DNA of 26,114 bases from a virus: positions 1 through 26,114 of IMG/VR virus record IMGVR_UViG_3300020411_003841. The stretch is one strand, 5' to 3'. A model generated the notes under the pieces. It did no database searches and was not told the DNA's origin. It saw only the letters and a list, made by a program, of their open reading frames with translations. The position numbers and the translations under genes are program-made. Below, in pieces: positions 16,751 through 23,260 of the stretch. Position 1 is the first letter of the stretch. Each line of letters starts with the position of its first letter.

Positions 16751-17234
16751 CGAATAATCCCTTTCTTGCGCGCTTGCAGGTTGCAGCGATCTCAAACGTT
16801 TCGTCGACTTGACCAAAAAGCTTGCGAGGCTGTGAAAGCTTGGTAATCTCATAGTAAGTATCACCATATAACACAAAATCGCCTTCTCTAACATACACAT
16901 CCTGATCTTCTTCTAATCTACGTTTATGAAACTGCACTGTGATTTGTGATACCTTATCTATTCCTGCATTTTCCATATAGTGTGTAGATTCGTCATCAAA
17001 CTTAACAAGAGCGTAAACTCGTATTGGTGGTAAGAAGTTTTTTTTCATGGCTTCGCCATACATGTCGTGAAATTGAGTTGTTGTTAGATCAATTGAATAA
17101 TATAATATTTGTTGTCCAATAATCTTTTCAACAAGCTCGTCGTTGACTTGCTTAACGAGATCTCGCTCTTTTTTACCTAAAAACAAAGGCGGGGGAGGGG
17201 CGCTAGGTTTTGACCAGTTGTTATCGTCTGACAT
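16740..17234 (-). CDS. gp14: Neck/head-completion protein, gp14-like (putative)
   Basis: Protein of 164 aa. After a Pro-rich start comes a helix with KKERDLVKQVNDELVEKIIGQ, then LYYSIDLTTTQFHDMYGEA and LPPIRVYALV, and a C-terminal beta domain with EGDFVLYGDTYYEITKL and a KLFGQVDETFEI strand. This last domain resembles the closing domain of T4 gp14-type head-completion proteins, which bind gp13 in the neck. T4 gp14 is longer (256 aa). Start ATG at 17234 has AGGAG seven bases upstream; it begins 10 bases after the gp13-like stop and overlaps the gp15-like gene by 11 bases. The assignment rests mainly on gene order. Confidence 0.65.
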   Translation of the reverse strand: MSDDNNWSKPSAPPPPLFLGKKERDLVKQVNDELVEKIIGQQILYYSIDLTTTQFHDMYGEAMKKNFLPPIRVYALVKFDDESTHYMENAGIDKVSQITVQFHKRRLEEDQDVYVREGDFVLYGDTYYEITKLSQPRKLFGQVDETFEIAATCKRARKGLFDAT

Positions 17235-17244
17235 TTACTCTCTC

Positions 17245-18522
17245 CTACCCCACAAATATTGGCAATGGTGATCTTCTTAAAGTTTCCTCCGCTGCGGTAG
17301 CCTTTTCTTGATCTTTCTTAGCCAATTCCGGATATTCAACTTCTTTTAGTACTTCTGCTAGCTTATCTTTAAGCTGTTGCTGCTCTTCTTTTGCTTGACT
17401 AAGCAATTCTGAGTGGTTTAAAGTCACACTTTCACCGGGAATTGGAATTGTTGTAAATTTACCACGAATTTGACCCAACATTTCTTTACAAAGCGACAAA
17501 GCATATTTTCTAATCCACTGTTTACCTATAGCGTTAATATTTTCGTACGGAATGTTGCCAAACGGCAGTGTATTAAGGTTATTGATGCCCTCAATACCGG
17601 TGTCAGTATCGCCTTCTTCGTCAAAAACACTTGATTTAATTCTAAACTTGAACCAAACTCTATCAAGATAGCCAGCAAAGTTATCAGTTCCTCTTGGAGT
17701 CGGATATAGTCTTAATTTATTATTGATAATCTCGTATGAATAGTGCGAAACTCTAGTATATAATGAATCTTCGTACATAATAGCTTGTAGTTTGTTCTGC
17801 CAAGTTGGTACAATCTCAAAAGTCGTATCGTCAGCGTATTGTCCATACGTGTTATAATTGCCAACTACACCAATTCCGCCATAATACCCATAAAAACGCC
17901 ACATTGCAATTGGTGAGCGATAAAAAACTCTATCTACAATGATTCTTTTATCTGTTACCTTCCCTGCATATGGCACTGCTGTGCCATCATCATTGACGCC
18001 TGAAGCGGAAGAGCTGGATATAATTGTTTGCAAGTCATAATCTTGCTGATTTTTGACAGTGGTGAAGGATGCCGAATATATTGTAGTTGTCCCACCAACT
18101 CCCGCCATTGTGGACATGCCATCAGCAATTTTATTAGTATAATTCGCCTCGACACGTGGAAATTTAAGGCTTGCATTTGCTGGCCCTGATGTGCGTTGTC
18201 CTAAGTGATTAAATGTGCCCGTAACATCCCCAAGCGCATCTGATATAACGTTTTTGCCTTGATGAAGATTAAATATGTATGAATATTCGAGTACAGCTTC
18301 TTCATAAGCAGCATAAACATTCGCTGGTGTAAGCTCAATATCAACAACATCGCCACCAAGCTTCTTATAAACATATGCTACTTGGGAAGCAGCGCCTGAA
18401 CGGAATGCTGCTGAGCCCGTGTACATTCCAAACGGCACAGCGTCTGAAACTAACTCCGCTGAACCGGTTGAAGTTAGAATTATTGCACTTGTTTGTGATT
18501 TCGGACTTAAGTTTGTAGGCAC
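17245..18522 (-). CDS. gp13: Neck protein, gp13-like
   Basis: Protein of 425 aa; T4 gp13 is 309 aa. The early helix VYAAYEEAVLEYSYIFNLHQ (69-88) and the late block WIRKYALSLCKEMLGQIRGK (about 331-351) followed by IPGESVTLNHSELL and a charged helix are the recognisable gp13 signatures. Gp13 and gp14 form the neck ring that seals the filled head and receives the tail. The region around 95-230 (Gly/Ser/Tyr-rich, with YYGGIGVVGNYN) accounts for the extra length. The start is GTG at 18522 with AGGAGG eight bases upstream. An ACTATTTA box ends only 19 bases before the start, giving a very short leader. Confidence 0.78.
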   Translation of the reverse strand: MPTNLSPKSQTSAIILTSTGSAELVSDAVPFGMYTGSAAFRSGAASQVAYVYKKLGGDVVDIELTPANVYAAYEEAVLEYSYIFNLHQGKNVISDALGDVTGTFNHLGQRTSGPANASLKFPRVEANYTNKIADGMSTMAGVGGTTTIYSASFTTVKNQQDYDLQTIISSSSASGVNDDGTAVPYAGKVTDKRIIVDRVFYRSPIAMWRFYGYYGGIGVVGNYNTYGQYADDTTFEIVPTWQNKLQAIMYEDSLYTRVSHYSYEIINNKLRLYPTPRGTDNFAGYLDRVWFKFRIKSSVFDEEGDTDTGIEGINNLNTLPFGNIPYENINAIGKQWIRKYALSLCKEMLGQIRGKFTTIPIPGESVTLNHSELLSQAKEEQQQLKDKLAEVLKEVEYPELAKKDQEKATAAEETLRRSPLPIFVG

Positions 18523-18541
18523 GCACGGACCCTCCTATTGG

Positions 18542-18549
18542 TAAATAGT
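18542..18549 (-). promoter_or_regulatory. ACTATTTA box, putative late promoter for the neck unit
   Basis: Exact octamer on the minus strand, 19 bases before the GTG start of the gp13-like gene, with the AGGAGG ribosome binding site beginning 5 bases past it. If transcription starts some 6 bases after the box, as in T4 late promoters, the mRNA would begin at or inside the ribosome binding site. Confidence 0.6.
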
Positions 18550-18585
18550 TGATCATAACCAAAGATATAGACTTATGTAATATAT

Positions 18586-18903
18586 TTACGAAGTCTTCTT
18601 AGTTGACTTGGTTTTTCTGGTCTTTGGGGTCGATGTTGCTTTTTTGGCTTTAGTTGTTTTCGCTGTTTTTGCTTTAATAACTGGCTTAGTAGTTGTTTTA
18701 ACAGTTTTGGCGGATTCAGCCTTTGTTTCTGCAATAACTGTTTCGGCCTTGCCGTCGTATGATGGAATAATTTTTGTGGGTGTAGTTTCAACAGTTTCCG
18801 AAACGGATTGTTCGTTTGTAATTGTAGTTTCCACAGTCTTGGCAAGCTGTTCTTGTTTGGCTCTTGCTTTAAGTTTTAAAGCTAATCTTCTACGTGGGTT
18901 CAT
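18586..18903 (-). CDS. Lys/Ala/Thr-rich basic protein, histone-H1-tail-like
   Basis: Protein of 105 aa. It begins with a basic stretch (MNPRRRLALKLKARAKQEQL), has a Thr/Glu-rich middle, then a C-terminal half of repeating Lys-Thr/Ala-Lys units (about 60-105). Such low-complexity basic tails occur in histone H1-like and HU-tail proteins and bind DNA or RNA non-specifically; a packaged internal head protein or DNA-condensing role is an inference. Start ATG at 18903 has GAGGA six bases upstream and an ACTATTTA box 29 bases upstream, so it is a genuine, separately expressed late gene. Its place between a capsid accessory gene and the neck genes fits a head-associated role. No close family recognised. 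Confidence 0.75.
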   Translation of the reverse strand: MNPRRRLALKLKARAKQEQLAKTVETTITNEQSVSETVETTPTKIIPSYDGKAETVIAETKAESAKTVKTTTKPVIKAKTAKTTKAKKATSTPKTRKTKSTKKTS

Positions 18904-18932
18904 AATATGTCCTCTTTGTTAAACCTGTAACA

Positions 18933-18940
18933 TAAATAGT
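18933..18940 (-). promoter_or_regulatory. ACTATTTA box, putative late promoter for the basic protein
   Basis: Exact octamer on the minus strand, 29 bases before the ATG at 18903 and downstream of the terminator of the preceding gene. Confidence 0.65.
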
Positions 18941-19004
18941 TACTAAACAATAAAAGCGAAAATCTGGAAAAATTGGCGCCGAAATTTTTTGGCAGATCGC
19001 CATT

Positions 19005-19037
19005 TTTAAAAACAAAAACCCCCTCAAAAAGAGGGGG
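19005..19037 (-). terminator. Rho-independent terminator after the 185-aa capsid-associated gene
   Basis: Minus strand: 7-bp stem CCCCCTC / GAGGGGG with a 5-base T loop, then TTTTTGTTTTT. It lies 30 bases past the gene's stop. A second AT-rich inverted repeat around GGCGCC (18970-19004) follows and could act as backup. Confidence 0.88.
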
Positions 19038-19067
19038 CAAAACATAAAAGATATATTTTGAATTTAA

Positions 19068-19625
19068 TTAAGCATTTACAGCAGTAGCAGCAAAGTGTGT
19101 AGCTAAAGTTGCTGTATCAACATTACCAATAAGGTTACCTCTGTAAATAATTACATTTGCAGCACCGGTGTACCAGAAATCTAATATTGTGCCGGCAGCT
19201 CCGCCAGCTTTACCAGCAGCATCGACATCAAGTTCGACTCTGTGGTTTTCTGTTCCGACTGCTGATACCGCAATCGCAGTATTAGTAGAGCAGTGACCCG
19301 TAGCAGTTCCATCGGAATGAGCCGAAGCACCACCCACAAGGAAACTGTCAACAACACCAACTAAAGCAGTAGCTGCTGGAGCAACGGCGAAAATTACCTG
19401 AATGTGCATACCTGCATTTGCAGCGGTTGCCTCTGGTAATCGGATATATTTTCCGTCAGCTATAGCAGCATTAACCAAAATAGTTGTGTTACCGGTAAGA
19501 TCACTAAAATCTTGATCCGTAGTAGTTGTAACGTACTTAGTTTGATATCTTAAGCCGGATAATTCTCTTTTTAAGTTTTCGATTAGGGCCTCGGTTCTAG
19601 CGAGACCAACTCTTTTACTTCCCAT
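19068..19625 (-). CDS. Probable capsid-associated or other structural protein, unknown function
   Basis: Protein of 185 aa. A short basic helix (MGSKRVGLARTEALIENLKREL, 1-22) leads into a Gly/Ala/Thr/Val-rich beta domain with several strands and small-residue loops, ending in an Ala-rich tail. No enzyme motif or membrane segment. The gene follows the major capsid gene and has its own promoter box, hairpin leader and strong terminator, which suggests strong, separately tuned expression. A decoration or surface protein of the head would fit, but I do not recognise a named family. Start ATG at 19625 has GGAGGG nine bases upstream. Confidence 0.7.
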   Translation of the reverse strand: MGSKRVGLARTEALIENLKRELSGLRYQTKYVTTTTDQDFSDLTGNTTILVNAAIADGKYIRLPEATAANAGMHIQVIFAVAPAATALVGVVDSFLVGGASAHSDGTATGHCSTNTAIAVSAVGTENHRVELDVDAAGKAGGAAGTILDFWYTGAANVIIYRGNLIGNVDTATLATHFAATAVNA

Positions 19626-19674
19626 AGTTTAAAACCCTCCATTTTTAATCATGTTAAAAACATAATAGGACAAC

Positions 19675-19695
19675 GACAGAGTATAGTTCTCTGTC
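19675..19695 (-). promoter_or_regulatory. 5' leader stem-loop of the 185-aa gene
   Basis: Minus strand GACAGAG / CTCTGTC, a perfect 7-bp stem with a 7-base loop, begins 7 bases past the ACTATTTA box. If the box works like a T4 late promoter, the transcript would start almost exactly at this hairpin, which could protect its 5' end. Confidence 0.5.
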
Positions 19696-19701
19696 ACGCC
19701 A

Positions 19702-19709
19702 TAAATAGT
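19702..19709 (-). promoter_or_regulatory. ACTATTTA box, putative late promoter for the 185-aa gene
   Basis: Exact octamer on the minus strand, 76 bases before the ATG and directly after the U-rich tail of the capsid-gene terminator. Confidence 0.65.
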
Positions 19710-19715
19710 TTAGGT

Positions 19716-19750
19716 ATAAAAGAAGACCCCCACCTTTTTCAAGGTGGGGG
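19716..19750 (-). terminator. Strong rho-independent terminator after the major capsid gene
   Basis: Minus strand: 10-bp perfect stem CCCCCACCTT / AAGGTGGGGG with a GAAA tetraloop, then TCTTCTTTTAT. The GNRA loop and long GC stem make it the most stable terminator in the window. It isolates the highly expressed capsid unit from the genes that follow. Confidence 0.92.
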
Positions 19751-19807
19751 CTTTCCGTGTCACGTTTATCGTGGTTTTTTACTCAATATATGTCAAATGT
19801 TTATATA

Positions 19808-21703
19808 TTAAGATGTAGCTCCAGATTCACCTAACAGTCCGCGACAAATTACTAGTCCGTACATATCAGGACGTACCATCTTCTTCGCATAACGAGTCAT
19901 CACACCCTTGCGAGGCACGAAGTCTTCTGGTCCGAAGATTGTAGGAGTGGTTTGCAGTGGTACATATGGTGCGTACACATATCCGCTTTCAAGGAAAGAG
20001 GAACCGCGACGTCCAACAAGGACCACGTTGCGGAGGAAGTAAGGATCGACAATAACATCGAACTTCTTGCTCAGCGAACCAACATTGACAGCACCAACAG
20101 TACCAGTCTCAGCATCAGCAGTTACGTTAGCACGATATCCAGCGGTGAACTCAAGAATGTTAGCGACTTCAGGTCCAACGACGATGAAGTTAGCGCCACC
20201 ACGAAGAGTCTTGCGGTGAATTTGTGCAGACACATCGTTGATAGTTTCAACAAGAGTCTCGTACCACTCAGATACAGTACCGGTGAAGTCAGGAGCAGCA
20301 GAGCTAGCACCAACTTCGGCGCCAGTCGACTTATCCAAGAAAAGACCGGGCGAGCGCGACCAGTAATAGGTAGCTGCTGTAGCACCGTTAACAAGGTCAG
20401 CAACAATCTCACGATCGATTTCGAGAGCAATTTGCTCCGAAAGGATGCTGGTCAACTCAACTTCTGCGTCAAGGTTGTGGTAGGCGTTAAGGTCTTGACC
20501 TAACTCCGGTGTCCACTTGGCCTTGAGCTTCTTAGTTTGAGCGGTAACAGCAATGCTGTCGACCTTGATGTCGATCTCGGGGATATCTGGGTTTCCTTCA
20601 AGTCCCCAAACAGTAGTACCCTGAATGGAACCAATTCCACCAGCGGTAGAGTTTTCGAAGTCATCAGTCTGTGGGAAAGAAAGCTTAAGACCATGTGCAC
20701 TAGATGCAGTATAATCAGTAAGCGGTACTCTACCACCATACTCTCCGGTAGCAGCGCGAACTTCGTCCGCACCAGTAGAACCAGTTTGTCCAACAATCGT
20801 AAGCAGAACCATCTTACCGTGACGGTCTTGAGAACCAACGGAAGTGTCACCAGTATCTGGAAGAAGTCGTGACAAGCGGCGGACCTGCTGGGCGCCCTTT
20901 GTGCAGATAATGTCATCTGCGCCACTACCCATACCAGAGAAACCACTGTTAGCTTCTGCGGATGATGTGATAGCAGAAAGGTTATCAAGATCAAGCTGAT
21001 CCATCAATGATGCCGAAACGCGAATAATTGCATATGCATGCGTTGCAGTAGCAAAAGTCTTGTCATTAGCACCAAGAGAAAGTAAATCAGGGTCATACTG
21101 AATGTTCTTTCTGTCTTGCTCGGTCATTGCTCTAGAAATACTAGAAGCAGTAACGAAAGTAGCTCTCAAGTGTGTCGAGCCAGATGGAGAACCATATGAG
21201 TAACCGCGGGCAGATGCGCGAGGACCAGAAAGGTCACCACCAGCAGCGCTTACGAGGTCGACACCACCAGTAATTTGTGCACCGACACGATCAGTACCGT
21301 AAATTGACTGACCGGCAACGTTACCAAGCTTACCAGTTTGGGTTGTTGCACCACCAAGATCTTCCGAGAACGTAAAATCAAGGAAGAAAATGAGTCCACT
21401 TGGGAGGCTCATTGGCTGAACAGAAACAAGATCGTTTGCGATCAAGCCTGCAAAAACACGACGGACAATGGGGAAAGCGACTGCTGCAAAACCTTGCACA
21501 TCACTGGCGGCCATCGAGGTTGCTTCGCGAAGAAGCTCCTTAGCTTGGTTTTCAAGAAGACGAGCCATACCGTTCTTGGTACGTTCGTTATCGAGACCTT
21601 CTAAGAGTCCGGTTTTTTCCCACTTTGATAATAGGGCGTGACCTTCAGCACGCATATCACGATTGACAACCCCTTCTGTCAATCTTTCGATAATACTAGA
21701 CAT
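19808..21703 (-). CDS. gp23: Major capsid protein, gp23-like
   Basis: Protein of 631 aa (T4 gp23: 521). The N-terminal block LLENQAKELLREA (49-61), then FAAVAFPIVRRVFAGLIANDLVSVQPM (72-98) and the PSGLIFFLDF strand, are hallmark gp23 sequence. The C-terminal half has the typical EVELTSILSEQIALEIDREIV helix region and a closing PYVPLQTTP segment. A prohead-protease site is likely after E60 (LxE|A), which would remove a 60-residue propeptide, as gp21 does after residue 65 in T4 gp23. About 110 extra residues, mostly between 140 and 340, probably form an enlarged insertion domain on the capsid surface. Start ATG at 21703 has AAGGAG ten bases upstream. It shares a transcript with the scaffold gene, 19 bases away. 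Confidence 0.96.
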   Translation of the reverse strand: MSSIIERLTEGVVNRDMRAEGHALLSKWEKTGLLEGLDNERTKNGMARLLENQAKELLREATSMAASDVQGFAAVAFPIVRRVFAGLIANDLVSVQPMSLPSGLIFFLDFTFSEDLGGATTQTGKLGNVAGQSIYGTDRVGAQITGGVDLVSAAGGDLSGPRASARGYSYGSPSGSTHLRATFVTASSISRAMTEQDRKNIQYDPDLLSLGANDKTFATATHAYAIIRVSASLMDQLDLDNLSAITSSAEANSGFSGMGSGADDIICTKGAQQVRRLSRLLPDTGDTSVGSQDRHGKMVLLTIVGQTGSTGADEVRAATGEYGGRVPLTDYTASSAHGLKLSFPQTDDFENSTAGGIGSIQGTTVWGLEGNPDIPEIDIKVDSIAVTAQTKKLKAKWTPELGQDLNAYHNLDAEVELTSILSEQIALEIDREIVADLVNGATAATYYWSRSPGLFLDKSTGAEVGASSAAPDFTGTVSEWYETLVETINDVSAQIHRKTLRGGANFIVVGPEVANILEFTAGYRANVTADAETGTVGAVNVGSLSKKFDVIVDPYFLRNVVLVGRRGSSFLESGYVYAPYVPLQTTPTIFGPEDFVPRKGVMTRYAKKMVRPDMYGLVICRGLLGESGATS

Positions 21704-21722
21704 TTTTAATTTTCTCCTTATA

Positions 21723-23168
21723 TTAATTAATACCTGCTAGTTTCTTCATTCTATTAGCCAAGGGATCGACCTTAACGGTTTCTTTACGGCTACTAGCGCG
21801 AAGAATGGAAGAGCGACGATTGATTGTTTCGCTCAGTGATTGCGGTCCACGCGTAGGTGTGGACTCCACTGTGCTTTGAAGCGTTTCAAATATTGTCTTT
21901 GCTTCCGGAACAGAACCAGCTTTAGAAATCGCTTCGGCAACTTTATCTTTTTGCCGCTCATTTAAGGAGGTATTTCTTAACACACGGTTCGTGTATAATA
22001 AACGAGCATTTGAAAGATTAACGTCAGTGACGCTTTCCTTTAACTGCTCAACTACGTTTTCGTAGTCTTGAAGCTTCTCTTTGAGTTGGTTATTTTCGAA
22101 AACCAATTCTTCTTGAGCTTGTTTCAAATCTTCTAATTCTTTCTGTGGGTCGGTGTCCGTTCTGTCGGCCATTCCACGACCCAAAGTAGAATCTTGTTCA
22201 AGTGATGTAGATCTGCGGGCTGCGAGTTCTTTTTCCATCTCGTACATCTTATCTTCGGCTCTGCGTCCTGCCCAGCCTGAGAGGTCAGCGCCCATATCTA
22301 CGGTAAGTTTTTCCATAACTGCATCGATAAGTGAATCTGCGTCAATTTCTTCCCTCTGCATTCTTGTGCGCATACGAGCCTTAGTGTTTTGACCATATTT
22401 TCTGGATGGGTCGACGTCATCTTTTCGAGCTTGTTGTTGAGCAGCCTCCTTTTCTTTGGCTGCTTTTTCTTTGGCACGGGCTGATGCTACGTCATCCGGC
22501 GAGCGTGCAGATCCGTGACCGCGGAACTCGCTTTGACGCATATAATAATCGCGCATTTCATCGTCCATAGACTCTTCAAATTCTTCTTCAGATTCATCTA
22601 GGTCAAAGTTTTCCATGACGGCAGCAACAAGCGCAGAAAGGTCAAGTTCTTCGTCAACCTTATCATCGGCATCATCATTGCTATCGTCATCGCTATCAGA
22701 GTCACCTCTAGCTCCACCCTGCTCTGCGCCTAAATCAGCACGTGTAAATTCTTCGTTGTCGTCAAGTCCTGCCTCGACACTATCGGTACCCTGAGTTTTG
22801 CCATCGCCTAATTTTTCTTCAATTGAATCAGAGTCAAGTTCTTCTTCAAGCTTTTGCAGCGCCTCTGCCAACTCGTCAAACTTAATTTCAACTTCTTGTA
22901 CATCATCTTCGTCAGGACATGGGCAAACATCGTCACCATCAGTTGCAGCAAGGGGTACATCGACATCCGCATCAGCAACAGCAGGGGCGCCCATTGGATC
23001 GCCACCCAAGCCGCCGCCGAGCCCCAATTCATCTTGTTCTAATAATCTATTCAAAGTTTCCTTAACCTCATCCGAGTATTTTTCAACAATAGTGGATTCG
23101 GCGTTTTTTAAGGCCGCCTCCTTAAGCGCCTTGGCGTCGACAAATGCTTGCTCAAGTAAAGATGACAT
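21723..23168 (-). CDS. Prohead core/scaffold protein, gp22-like position
   Basis: Protein of 481 aa, very acidic. It has an N-terminal helix (MSSLLEQAFVDAKALKEAAL), a Gly/Asp-rich linker with CPCP (about 81-85), long Asp/Glu/Ser-rich stretches (110-210), and a basic/acidic helical part. A coiled coil follows (about 335-385; ELEDLKQAQEELVFENNQLKEKL core), and the protein ends in RMKKLAGI, an ending I associate with scaffold-type proteins of T4-like marine phages. It lies 19 bases upstream of the major capsid gene, where T4 has gene 22, the main prohead core protein. Several LxE motifs could be protease sites. Start ATG at 23168 has AGGAG eight bases upstream and a promoter box 34 bases upstream. 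Sequence match to T4 gp22 itself is not visible; the role is inferred. Confidence 0.72.
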   Translation of the reverse strand: MSSLLEQAFVDAKALKEAALKNAESTIVEKYSDEVKETLNRLLEQDELGLGGGLGGDPMGAPAVADADVDVPLAATDGDDVCPCPDEDDVQEVEIKFDELAEALQKLEEELDSDSIEEKLGDGKTQGTDSVEAGLDDNEEFTRADLGAEQGGARGDSDSDDDSNDDADDKVDEELDLSALVAAVMENFDLDESEEEFEESMDDEMRDYYMRQSEFRGHGSARSPDDVASARAKEKAAKEKEAAQQQARKDDVDPSRKYGQNTKARMRTRMQREEIDADSLIDAVMEKLTVDMGADLSGWAGRRAEDKMYEMEKELAARRSTSLEQDSTLGRGMADRTDTDPQKELEDLKQAQEELVFENNQLKEKLQDYENVVEQLKESVTDVNLSNARLLYTNRVLRNTSLNERQKDKVAEAISKAGSVPEAKTIFETLQSTVESTPTRGPQSLSETINRRSSILRASSRKETVKVDPLANRMKKLAGIN

Positions 23169-23202
23169 GTATTAAACTCCTAAATAAAACAGTAATTCAC
23201 TG

Positions 23203-23210
23203 TAAATAGT
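23203..23210 (-). promoter_or_regulatory. ACTATTTA box, putative late promoter for scaffold and capsid genes
   Basis: Exact octamer on the minus strand, 34 bases before the scaffold ATG. A short inverted repeat (ACAGT / ACTGT) overlaps its downstream edge. Confidence 0.65.
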
Positions 23211-23260
23211 GTTGAGCATTACAAAAGTCAGTTTTGTGGTAGTAGATTATCAAAACTAGC

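Noticed and set aside
16750-16900. N-terminal extension of the gp15-like gene
   Set aside because: The extra 50 codons lie inside the gp14-like gene; ATG at 16750 has a good ribosome binding site and begins a sensible protein.
18573-18845. Second minus-strand frame of 90 codons over the basic-protein gene
   Set aside because: Leu/Gln/Lys-rich frame produced by the repetitive codons of the Lys/Thr/Ala gene; lacks a ribosome binding site, while the chosen frame has one plus a promoter box.
19755-19785. Plus-strand hairpin CACG/CGTG followed by six T residues
   Set aside because: Only a 4-5 bp stem, and no plus-strand gene leads into it.
23221-23237. ACAAAA/TTTTGT hairpin after the fibre-like gene
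   Set aside because: Only six mostly A-T pairs and no U tract on the minus strand; too weak to call a terminator.
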